From positions 1 through 45,531 of the forward strand of contig NZ_QRVE01000016.1 in the NCBI RefSeq assembly GCF_003462685.1: a stretch of DNA of 45,531 nucleotides, written 5' to 3'. The notes under the pieces are model-generated. The model had not been told where the DNA came from. It did no database searches and was given only the letters and a program-made list of their open reading frames with translations. The stretch comes from Collinsella sp. AF23-4AC (GTDB lineage Bacteria > Actinomycetota > Coriobacteriia > Coriobacteriales > Coriobacteriaceae). Positions 25,759-32,399 of the stretch are shown here, piece by piece (positions within the stretch are counted from its first letter, which is position 1; each line of letters begins with the position of its first letter). A program made the position numbers and the translations under genes.

Positions 25759-25966
25759 GTGCGAAGAAGTACTATACGGGAACTCCCCCGCCGATGCAAG
25801 GACAATTTTGGAAAATATTCTGCGGCGCGCGGAACGGGCACGAGGCCGAAGAGGCACACGATGCCCGAAATTGCCCGCGGGGCGCGCCCCGCGGGCGGCG
25901 GCGTGGCCGCCGCCCTCCTTCCCGGCACCCGCCCGGCCGCCCCCGGGGACCTCACGCCACGGATGC

Positions 25967-26104
25967 GGCCCATCTACTACGTTTGGCCCACATCCCCCGA
26001 CCATGGCGTCTCGGGCAAAAATAAAACCGCAGGTAGACGGCCTGCGGTTTTCGAGAAATACGGGGTATGGTCGAGGAGTCGGGGCTAAACGTAGTAGATG
26101 GGCC
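25967..26104. repeat. 138-bp element with 18-bp inverted repeats, copy 2
   Basis: Same element as at 25141-25278, ending just inside the third, partial copy of the large unit. Confidence 0.6.
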
Positions 26105-26152
26105 GGTTTCGTGGCGGCGTCATCGCAGGCAGCCGACCGAGGACGCCCGGAA
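26100..26152. repeat. Third, partial copy of the tandem unit (53 bp)
   Basis: Matches the first 53 bases of each unit up to GACGCCCGGAA and then diverges into the 3' flank of the next gene. This gives the right-hand breakpoint of the duplication. Confidence 0.8.
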
Positions 26153-26169
26153 GTGGGCAAGGCAACCGT

Positions 26170-27327
26170 CTAGCGACCGATTTCCAGCCAATTGCACAGG
26201 ACGTTGGCTCGTAACTCCATTTCCGTTGTCTTTTGCGCTTTAGTTTTGCACCTATAGCGCAAACCCAAGCGCGAGCAAAGACTTCGTACGATCGCATCAA
26301 GCTGCTCGGCATCGTTAAGCATGTCGTGCGTAACCAGGAAGACGTCATGCCCCATACTTTGCAGCGCCGTCATGCGTTTGGCATCGTGGTCGAGCACAGC
26401 GCCTGATCCGTGGATGACCTCGCCCTGAATCTCCACGATGCCTGCCTTCGTTATGGTTGGATTCACGATCACGATATCCCCGTAGCAGACTTTTTGCCCT
26501 GCAATGCTCTGCGCCGATGCGGTAAGCGGCGTAAGGTCGTTGACGTAAACGTTTCTAAAGCCGGCACCGCCGCGAGAGCGAGGAAGCGATAGCAATAAAA
26601 TTCCTGCAACTTCGAGCGGAGAAGCGGCTATACCCGTCACCAGCTGCGCGGCGTTGTAAAACTTCGTCCCCCACTTTCGTTTTTTCATCTTACTGGCGTA
26701 CTCATGAAGCTCGTGTAATTCGATGAGTGGCTTTCTCATCCAGAGCGAAGTGCCCTTTAGTTTTGTGACCTCATTCGTCTTCTTTTGTCCGTTGGTCCCC
26801 TTCGTATTTACCTGTTCCTTGACTTTTATGCGAGCATAAACGCGTTTCCATTGTGGCTCGTCTTGACTTTCATCGAGGTCAAAGAGGGATTCGGTCGTTG
26901 CATTCTCGGCAGCGTCTTTGGCTTTGTCTAGTTCCGCTTCTGCTGCGGCGGTGGGCTCAAAGACTGAGAACCATCCGCAGAATTCGTACATGGCAAGGAC
27001 AAGATCGGTTGGAGACACAAAGCGCGCCATGGTAAATAGCGTCGCAAGTGGATTGGTAACCCTAAAGCTCATCGCGGTTTCCAGCGTGCTGTCCACCCCA
27101 GAAGCATCATCGCAGTGGATAGTTGTCCGTAATCCCGAATGGTAGTTAACGCCACCGGGAACTGTTGTGGTAATAATCGGGGTCTTGAGGACGTCGACTA
27201 CAAAGGGCGATTGAGATAGGGCACGCCAGCCGTCTTCGGAGTTGGGCAGGCGCGGGTAGAGATCGCGCACCTGAGGCGGGCAACGCCAGTAGCGGAATGC
27301 GGTGTTTGCGCAGACGATTTCGTCCAT
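26170..27327 (-). CDS. Protein with DUF559-like nuclease candidate domain
   Basis: The 385-residue product has a variable central linker rich in Lys/Glu/Thr (about 135-190). Its C-terminal part reads GDIVIVNPTITKAGIVEIQGEVIHG...DHDAKRMTALQSMGHDVFLVTHDML. The order of acidic residue, E-x-Q-G, His, D-x-x-R and a hydrophobic strand recalls the Vsr/DUF559 branch of PD-(D/E)XK nucleases. The N-terminal half has no recognised domain but contains the CANTAFRYWRCPP start common in Coriobacteriia proteins of this type. It may be an orphan defence or AbiEi-like protein. ATG 27327 starts it; nothing on the same strand is closely upstream. Confidence 0.55.
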   Translation of the reverse strand: MDEIVCANTAFRYWRCPPQVRDLYPRLPNSEDGWRALSQSPFVVDVLKTPIITTTVPGGVNYHSGLRTTIHCDDASGVDSTLETAMSFRVTNPLATLFTMARFVSPTDLVLAMYEFCGWFSVFEPTAAAEAELDKAKDAAENATTESLFDLDESQDEPQWKRVYARIKVKEQVNTKGTNGQKKTNEVTKLKGTSLWMRKPLIELHELHEYASKMKKRKWGTKFYNAAQLVTGIAASPLEVAGILLLSLPRSRGGAGFRNVYVNDLTPLTASAQSIAGQKVCYGDIVIVNPTITKAGIVEIQGEVIHGSGAVLDHDAKRMTALQSMGHDVFLVTHDMLNDAEQLDAIVRSLCSRLGLRYRCKTKAQKTTEMELRANVLCNWLEIGR

Positions 27328-27695
27328 TTGCGTCTCCCCTGGTATCGGCCATTGACCGCGCGGATTGCGGACATCGACGATTATCTACTGGGGCATCATG
27401 CGGGTAAGTACCGGAAGCTGACCAAACGCTGACCAAAAAATGGATGGGATGTGTTGAAAGGTTGTCACGAGGCGTGAATGTGCTGGTACGAGCCGTGAGT
27501 CAGTGGTCTCTGTCTCCACAATTGCGTATGAATCATGCAAAGAATTCATTGAAAGAGCGCGTGATCTTTCTTCGAAATGGTCAATGACGTCACCTAATGT
27601 TAGTCAACGAACGGAATCTTTATTCAATATGTAGGAATTGTGAAGGGGACATGATCAATAAAAAACGGGACCCCATTTTAATAAAAATCAAAAAT

Positions 27696-27728
27696 TTGGT
27701 GTCAGTTTTGGTGTCACCCTTGGTGTCA
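27696..27728 (+). repeat. Three TTGGTGTCA direct repeats, 12-bp period
   Basis: TTGGTGTCA occurs at 27696, 27708 and 27720, exactly 12 bases apart, just before tRNA-Val. This is either a coding relic or part of an attachment region. Confidence 0.6.
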
Positions 27729-27738
27729 AAAAGAAAAA

Positions 27739-27763
27739 GGCCAGAGACTTAACACCTCTGACC
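27739..27763 (-). terminator. Terminator after tRNA-Val
   Basis: On the minus strand GGTCAGAG and CTCTGGCC pair (one G-U) and are followed by TTTTTCTTTTT. Confidence 0.8.
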
Positions 27764-27774
27764 TGTGCTTTAGA

Positions 27775-27849
27775 TGGTGGGCGATACAAGATTCGAACTT
27801 GTGACCCCATCCGTGTGAAGGATATGCTCTACCCCTGAGCCAATCGCCC
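27775..27849 (-). tRNA. tRNA-Val(CAC)
   Basis: A 75-nt cloverleaf with encoded CCA. Acceptor GGGCGAT pairs with ATCGCCC, the loop TTCACAC carries anticodon CAC, and the T arm is AAGTTCGAATCTT. Confidence 0.95.
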
Positions 27850-27987
27850 GTCGCCTTTCGGCAAAAGAGATACTATCATAGCCGCGCGTGGTTTACCAAG
27901 AACTTTTTGCCTTCGATTTGAAATTCGTGGGTTCAAGCCAAGCAGAAGTAAGCAAAGCAATCGACAAACCAGCAGCTTAACCACCCT

Positions 27988-28776
27988 TTATCGCTTGATC
28001 CACGAAGTCTCGGGGCGGCAGATCAGTCGCGCATTGTTGTAGGCCATGTCGAGCGTGAGGCAGGTGCGCGCGGCGTAAAAGCCGTCCTCGCGCTGGATGG
28101 TCAGCGCCAGCTCGGGCTTATCGCCGGTCAGGCACAGCGGCGGCAGCAGCTGAATCCGGCCGCCATAGAACTGCGGCACCGCGAGCGTGTAGTTGGCGGC
28201 GGCGCGGCGGGCGGCCTCGACGACGGCGCCCTCAAAGGCGCGGCGCAGCAGCAGCGAGTTGCCCTCCCCCATCAGGCTGGCGGGAATACGCGTAAGGTTT
28301 TCCTCGTCGCCCAGAATGTGGTCGATGTTGGAGCGGATTGGCAGGCGGTAGTCAAAGACCAGCTCGGATGGGTCCTCGGCAAAGCGTACGCGGCACGGCA
28401 GGTACTCAAACGAGACCAGCATAGGGTCGCTCTCCTTAAAGAAGCCCTTCAAAAACCAGCGCTGGCGCGCGTCGGGCTTGGTGTTAGGCTCAAACAGGCC
28501 GTAGATGGTCTCGTAGCGGTGCGTGTACAGGCCGGTGTTAAACAGGCAGCGGTCGTCGTCGAACACCAGCGGCAGGTTGGACTGCGCAGTCTGATTCACG
28601 TCACGCTCGGTCAAAAACACCGCGCGGCTAAACGAAAACGACAGGTAGTTTTTGAGGATGCGGTTGCTAGAACCCCAGTCCTCGGGGTCAGCAAGGTCGG
28701 CTAAGCGTTCGTAGCAGGGCTTGGGGCAAAACGCGAAGTCGTACACATTGCTGCACAGAGTGCTGGGGATCTCCAT
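27988..28776 (-). CDS. DUF3825 domain protein
   Basis: A soluble 262-residue protein matching the DUF3825 pattern: FLTERDVNQT, FNTGLYTHRYETIYGLFEPN, FLKGFFKESD, PVRVR/PCRVRF and NIDHILGD, with a late ALTIQREDGFYAARTCLTLDMAYNNARL. The family is linked by its name-sharing relatives to RNA- or nucleotide-related contexts, but its activity is not established. ATG 28776 has GGAAG upstream; a TTG at 28791 is less likely. Confidence 0.75.
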   Translation of the reverse strand: MEIPSTLCSNVYDFAFCPKPCYERLADLADPEDWGSSNRILKNYLSFSFSRAVFLTERDVNQTAQSNLPLVFDDDRCLFNTGLYTHRYETIYGLFEPNTKPDARQRWFLKGFFKESDPMLVSFEYLPCRVRFAEDPSELVFDYRLPIRSNIDHILGDEENLTRIPASLMGEGNSLLLRRAFEGAVVEAARRAAANYTLAVPQFYGGRIQLLPPLCLTGDKPELALTIQREDGFYAARTCLTLDMAYNNARLICRPETSWIKR

Positions 28777-28863
28777 ATGGCTTCCAATCAAGATAATGGC
28801 ATGCGTGCGGATGCTTAGATTCTATACGTGTGATGTAATACCGGGGAGCCCAAAAAAGTGGCA

Positions 28864-29529
28864 TTAGGAGTCGTACTCTAGGGCGATCGGTTGCCAGACG
28901 AGGTCTTCGATGGCGCAGCTTAGGGTGTTTGCGAGCGCCAATGCCGAGGAGACCGAGGCGCGGCGCAGGTCGAGCTGGTCCTGCTCGTAGAGTTGTATGG
29001 CGCGAAGTTTAACCCCCGATTGGGCGGCGAGCTGTTTTTGCGTTAGGCCGGCAGCCTTTCGCGCCGCTTTGAGGCCCTTTTTGTCTGCCTGGGCATCGTT
29101 CCATTTATCAATGACAATCTGGGCGAATTTGTCTTCGGAGGCCTCGTGGAGCGGATGATACGAGCCGATGATCCAATCGAGCGGAGCGACTTCGAATAGT
29201 TCATCAAAGCCCAAGCTGCACATCCATTGCGCATAGGCCAAAACCCAGCCCGCCCAATACTGAGGCGAACGGTCGAACGGATAGGTCTCCCTGCGTTCGA
29301 CGGGGGTCAGTCCCGCATGGGCGATAATATCGCGCGCGAGCTCGTCGCCCGCCATGCCGCAGACGACGCGAGGTATACCGCACTCAAACTGTTTCATCTC
29401 AAAAGCGTTCGACAGGATCGCCGTCAACTCGACTGAAGTCAACCCTTGGTCACAGAGGGCAAAGTCGACCGCCTCGCCCAGCGTTCTCATGGCATCCTCG
29501 AGATACATCTCACTGTAGGCGTGGGTCAT
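28864..29529 (-). CDS. XRE-type helix-turn-helix protein of a DUF3990/DUF3791-type toxin-antitoxin family
   Basis: The 221-residue product has an N-terminal domain with YLEDAMRTLGEAVDFAL, MKQFECGIPRVVCGMAGDELA and YWAGWVLAYAQW. A C-terminal helix-turn-helix (about 155-210) reads LKAARKAAGLTQKQLAAQSGVKLRAIQLYEQ. This architecture is found next to DUF3990 and DUF3791 proteins in proposed toxin-antitoxin loci. Here the expected partner genes upstream are missing or reduced to the fragment at 29510-29713, so it may be an orphan antitoxin. Confidence 0.7.
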   Translation of the reverse strand: MTHAYSEMYLEDAMRTLGEAVDFALCDQGLTSVELTAILSNAFEMKQFECGIPRVVCGMAGDELARDIIAHAGLTPVERRETYPFDRSPQYWAGWVLAYAQWMCSLGFDELFEVAPLDWIIGSYHPLHEASEDKFAQIVIDKWNDAQADKKGLKAARKAAGLTQKQLAAQSGVKLRAIQLYEQDQLDLRRASVSSALALANTLSCAIEDLVWQPIALEYDS

Positions 29530-29713
29530 CGCCCGTCATCCCCTCTCGAATGATATCGACGATACGAATTCCCTCAAACGGATTTTCGGCAAGTAGCTCC
29601 CGATATTCAATACTGGCTTCTAAGGCTCGCCGAGTCCGGAAGTGCGGGAAAAACCGAGTTCTACCGACCAGACCCCGGCTTTTCGCTTCCGCGACCTGCG
29701 GTTTTGTTGGCAA
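29510..29713 (-). pseudogene. 3' remnant of the gene upstream of the XRE protein
   Basis: The last 40 codons (EYRELLAENPFEGIRIVDIIREG, ending in DDPRLQ) look coding and overlap the XRE gene by 20 bases, as expected for an operon partner. The preceding part is translated from a MITE-like repeat (29635-29760), so the original gene was truncated by that element. I do not recognise the fragment. Confidence 0.45.
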
Positions 29714-29760
29714 AAATCGCGTTGTACTCGGCGATTACTGATTTTTCCCACACTTCCGGA
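29635..29760. mobile_element. MITE-like repeat, copy A
   Basis: 126 bp bounded by TCCGGAAGTGCGGGAAAAA and TTTTTCCCACACTTCCGGA, imperfect terminal inverted repeats of about 19 bp. The core ACCAGACCCC...CGACCTGCGGTTTTGTTG is shared with copy B at 30861-30989. It carries no gene. Confidence 0.65.
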
Positions 29761-29774
29761 ATTCGCATAAAAAT

Positions 29775-29794
29775 GGCGAGGTACGTACCTCGCC
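29775..29794. repeat. 20-nt perfect palindrome
   Basis: GGCGAGGTACGTACCTCGCC sits 14 bases past copy A and is itself followed by another CACTTCCG motif. It may be part of the same repeat family or an operator. Confidence 0.45.
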
Positions 29795-29840
29795 AGTCTG
29801 ACACTTCCGAGACAATCTCCTCTTCGGTGATTGAATTCTC

Positions 29841-30030
29841 TCACACTTCAGGGGCTTTTAGAGCCACATCGATTAGGGCGGCGGCATTGTCGAAGCGGCC
29901 GGGATTCCCCCCTGGCAAAGAACGCATCGCTCTCGTGGATTGCCTCAAGGCTTTCCGTGTTGGGCTCGGCGTGCGGAATGAGCCGTGGGATGGTATCTGT
30001 AAGCTCCTTGTCACGTTTACTTCGCTTCAT
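29841..30030 (-). pseudogene. RelB/DinJ-like antitoxin remnant with frameshift
   Basis: From ATG 30030 the frame reads MKRSKRDKELTDTIPR...HAEPNTESLEAIHESDAFFA. It then runs out of frame at a six-G run (plus-strand C run near 29908-29913); the continuation PGRFDNAAALIDVALKAPEV is in the next frame and stops at 29841. The combined C-terminal pattern matches RelB/DinJ-type antitoxins. The N-terminal ribbon-helix-helix segment is poorly preserved. It overlaps the nucleotidyltransferase gene by 14 bases. No toxin gene follows. Confidence 0.55.
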
Positions 30031-30316
30031 AGAGACGCACCTCATCCTGTTCGAGATTTTTGCGGAAGGGCGGGCGCATGTGCTCTGGTGGGTTGGTGAC
30101 GATATCAACCTTTCGCCCAAGCTCCTTTTCCAGCTCAAGTGAAAGTTCATATAGCGTGCCGAACGTCATGGTGTTGCCACAGACTAGGCACAAGTCAATA
30201 TCGCTATCGGGCGCTTGCTCGCCTCGGGCGAACGAGCCAAACAGATATGCCTCGCGGACGTCGTAGCGAGCCAGCATGCGGGAGGCCGCAGTGGATATGT
30301 CGGTAGGCGAGATCAT
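30017..30316 (-). CDS. Minimal nucleotidyltransferase (MNT/MntA-like)
   Basis: A 99-residue polymerase-beta-fold protein with GSFARGEQAPDSDIDLCLV, the GSxxRG...DxD motif of minimal nucleotidyltransferases. It has a further acidic residue in KVDIV. In HEPN-MNT systems such proteins AMPylate and neutralise a HEPN RNase. No HEPN gene is adjacent, and the next gene downstream is a broken RelB-like fragment, so the pairing here is unclear. Confidence 0.8.
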   Translation of the reverse strand: MISPTDISTAASRMLARYDVREAYLFGSFARGEQAPDSDIDLCLVCGNTMTFGTLYELSLELEKELGRKVDIVTNPPEHMRPPFRKNLEQDEVRLYEAK

Positions 30317-30343
30317 GGATAATTGCCGCTCAACAGTAAAACA

Positions 30344-30622
30344 TCAAGGGACCAGCGCCGAAACCGTCGGTCCAGCTTTTTGGCGCTCGGCGAGCCCAAA
30401 GATAAACGGGGCGTTTGATCTAACAAATTCAGTCAAGAAATTGAGGTCATCAGCATTAAATCCTTCGACATTGAACCATTTAACCGCAGGCAAGAAGCAT
30501 TCCGCATGGTCAAAGCCAAAGTCAACCGGGCACTCGACGGCTACGTGAACGGTTCCGTCTTCTCTGGTCTCTGAGTAGGCAAACTGGGTGCCATCATCGA
30601 GCTGAACATAGCTCCAAAACAT
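30344..30622 (-). CDS. Small protein of unknown function
   Basis: A 92-residue soluble protein from ATG 30622 (G-rich site AGGGGGT upstream). It has a beta-rich N-terminus (MFWSYVQLDDGTQFAYSETREDGTVHVAVE) and a helical C-terminus. It lies 27 bases before the nucleotidyltransferase gene on the same strand and may be co-transcribed with it. No family is recognised. Confidence 0.6.
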   Translation of the reverse strand: MFWSYVQLDDGTQFAYSETREDGTVHVAVECPVDFGFDHAECFLPAVKWFNVEGFNADDLNFLTEFVRSNAPFIFGLAERQKAGPTVSALVP

Positions 30623-30727
30623 GACTACCCCCTTAGTGTTTATATCCGAGTAAAAAGAGCAGACTGGATGTAACGCGGCGTGAATTGAATTATTCCTATA
30701 AGACACGAACTCTGACAACAGGCCATC

Positions 30728-30852
30728 TCCGAAAGTATGCGGCAAATCTCAGACTTGTTGACTACACCGGAAAGCGGCAGCACTTCCACCTGCGGTTTCT
30801 TTACGTTAGAAGGGGTTGTGGTCGGGGGTTCCGGAATTTGCCGCATACTTCC
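30728..30852. mobile_element. MITE-like repeat, copy C
   Basis: 125 bp bounded by TCCGAAAGTATGCGGCAAAT and ATTTGCCGCATACTTCCG, an almost perfect terminal inverted repeat. Its core contains CCTGCGGTTT like copies A and B. It ends nine bases before copy B. Confidence 0.6.
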
Positions 30853-30860
30853 GTTATGCG

Positions 30861-30989
30861 ATTCCGAAAGTGCGGGGAAACCCGAGATCTGCCGACCAGA
30901 CCCCAGTTTCGAGCTTCCGCGACCTGCGGTTTTGTTGCTAAAAATCAAGTTGTGCTCGGCGGTTTTAAATTTTTACCCGCACTTCCGAA
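30861..30989. mobile_element. MITE-like repeat, copy B
   Basis: About 129 bp with ends TTCCGAAAGTGCGGGGAAA and TTTTTACCCGCACTTCCGAAA. The core CCGACCAGACCCC...TTCCGCGACCTGCGGTTTTGTTG closely matches copy A in the same orientation. Confidence 0.65.
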
Positions 30990-31204
30990 AATCGGGTCAT
31001 TCAGCAACGATATGCGGTGCCCAAGAGTGCTATGCGAGGTAAGAAGAGCGTTAAGAAAATTGCGCCCGAGCCATCCGACCCCCCCCAGCCTTGCGTCCAT
31101 TATGGCATCCGATAACCACAACGCGCCTGAACCAAGGTATTCACACTCAATTTCATCGTCAATAATTTCCTAAAACAAGTGAATTACTTTTAGGCGGGTC
31201 GAAT

Positions 31205-32137
31205 CTAAATTTTATACCTAGTTATCTTTTTCCATTCGGCTGGGAAACCCATGGCCTCAAGGAGGCGCTCCTCGCCGATGCTCTCATCCAATGACAAGTA
31301 TCCGTTAACGCACTTGACGAGCTTAGCCTTGAATGCCTTGAACTCATCGTCGCGCAGGAGGTATCGAAGGGTGATCACTGCCGAGAAGACGTCTACCTTG
31401 CCGCAAACGTAATCCGGCCCAATCTTCTCGATGCCGAGCTTGGCGTGCAAGGCCGTGTCAGGAATCTCAACGTGGCACCTGTGGGAGAAGAGTCGCTCGC
31501 CATGTGCGCAGACGTTCCTGTAGAGGGCGAGTACGCGGATAAACGACGAGAGTTCTTTCGGGTTTCCGACCCCGAACCTCTTAGCAATCTTGGCCTTCTC
31601 GCTGTCCCTGAGCGCCGTGAGCATTTTTGAAGTCTGTCCGAAGGTCATGGCGTTCACGACGACCTATAGAGGCACGTTCTTATATGCCCCGCGGTAGTAG
31701 ACAAGGCATTCGTGGCTGGTATCCTTGTTGGCGATATAGTCAAGCATGTTCAGCAGCTTTGGGAGAACTCGCTTCGCGCCCTTCGACGTCGCGTAGCAGC
31801 GGGCGTCTAGATACTTGCTCTGGGACTCGCCATATGCAGCGCAGAACTCGTAGGCCAGCGCCGACCTGATCTTCGCCTCGACCTTGAGCAGCGCATCGAG
31901 CATTATCTCCCTAAGATCCACGTCGAACTCGTAAAGCGCTAGGATGTCTCCAAAAGTGGCACCTTCGCGGTATACCCGGGTGCTCGGGTCGCGGAAAAAC
32001 GACTGGTAGCCGTTCACGACCGGGAAATAGCCGATGTCCGCAAGCACCCTTCGGCAAACCTCTTCGTCCTCGATTCTGAGGCCGGAGCTTCTGAGCTTCT
32101 CCATCTGCTGCTGGTAGGTAAGGAATTCTTTGGGCAT
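31205..32137 (-). pseudogene. Abi_2-family (AbiD/AbiF-like) abortive infection protein, split by amber codon
   Basis: The full frame of 310 codons has FLTYQQQMEKLRSSGLRI and GYFPVVNGYQSFFRD near the start, YEFDVDLREIMLDALLKVEAKIRS, and RNVCAHGERLF, the HEPN-type R-x4-H motif expected in Abi_2. A TAG at 31664-31666 replaces what is probably the conserved Trp in VPL(W)VVVNAMTFG; the same frame then continues to 31205. A single TGG-to-TAG change explains it. GGGAAG precedes ATG 32137. The 5' leader carries a structured RNA and a strong promoter (32151-32255). In Abi_2 systems the HEPN protein acts as an RNase-like toxin on phage infection. Confidence 0.8.
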
Positions 32138-32150
32138 CGTCGCTCTTCCC

Positions 32151-32220
32151 GAAAATAAAAGGGGAACCCGCAGGCTCCCCTCCGGTTCCAGGCATCGAAA
32201 GCTTCTGGACCCTAATCACT
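32151..32220 (-). ncRNA. Structured leader RNA upstream of the Abi_2 gene (abiF-RNA-like candidate)
   Basis: Downstream of a good promoter the minus strand encodes about 70 nt. Hairpin one is GGTCCAG...CTGGAACC (32185-32210, one bulge). Hairpin two is GGGGAGCC-TGC-GGGTTCCCC followed by TTTTATTTT, a rho-independent terminator ending 14 bases before the abi ATG. A short terminated RNA directly before an Abi_2 gene matches the published abiF RNA motif in position and layout. The match to its consensus is from memory and needs a covariance-model search. Confidence 0.6.
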
Positions 32221-32226
32221 GACATG

Positions 32227-32255
32227 ATACTATCTTCAAACTTGCGCGCTGTCAA
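32227..32255 (-). promoter_or_regulatory. Sigma-70-type promoter for the leader RNA
   Basis: TTGACA (32255-32250), a 17-base spacer and TAGTAT (32232-32227) on the minus strand. The -35 box is perfect and the -10 matches four of six positions. The expected start is near 32220. Confidence 0.75.
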
Positions 32256-32314
32256 GCACATGCACTGAGTATCCTCCGGCAAACATTACCAGCACGTCCG
32301 GTATTGCTCGCATG

Positions 32315-32348
32315 AAAAAGGCAACACTCCTTCACTGAAAGCGTTGCC
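32315..32348 (-). terminator. Terminator of the surface-protein gene
   Basis: On the minus strand GGCAAC...GTTGCC encloses a 17-base loop and is followed by TTTTT. It lies about 50 bases past the stop at 32400. Confidence 0.7.
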
Positions 32349-32399
32349 TCTAAAGCGTCTACAGAACTCCTACATTTAAGCCAGATGATCCTCACCACA

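Larger units (their letters stand above)
25274..26099. repeat. 826-bp tandem unit, copy 2
   Basis: Nearly identical to copy 1, with the same tRNA pair, terminators and element. The only difference I noticed is T at 25784. Confidence 0.95.
27328..27774. other. Intergenic region with possible integrase tail
   Basis: No complete gene. Base use is AT-rich compared with the core region. At 27690-27731 the plus strand can read FGVSFGVTLGVK, which recalls the C-terminal end of some tyrosine integrases beside tRNA genes. Confidence 0.4.

Noticed and set aside
24448..26152. Tandem units as a CRISPR-like or VNTR array
   Set aside because: Only two long copies plus a stub, with tRNA genes inside and no short repeat-spacer pattern.
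24623..26160. Long minus- and plus-strand frames inside the 826-bp units
   Set aside because: They run across tRNA genes, terminators and GC palindromes, so they are not coding.
27696..27728. TTGGTGTCA triple repeat as an iteron-type replication origin
   Set aside because: Three short repeats without an AT-rich melting region, DnaA boxes or a Rep gene nearby. A coding relic fits better.
29704..30142. Plus-strand frames of 100-131 codons across the RelB/MNT region
   Set aside because: They are antisense to the nucleotidyltransferase and cross a MITE-like repeat and a palindrome.
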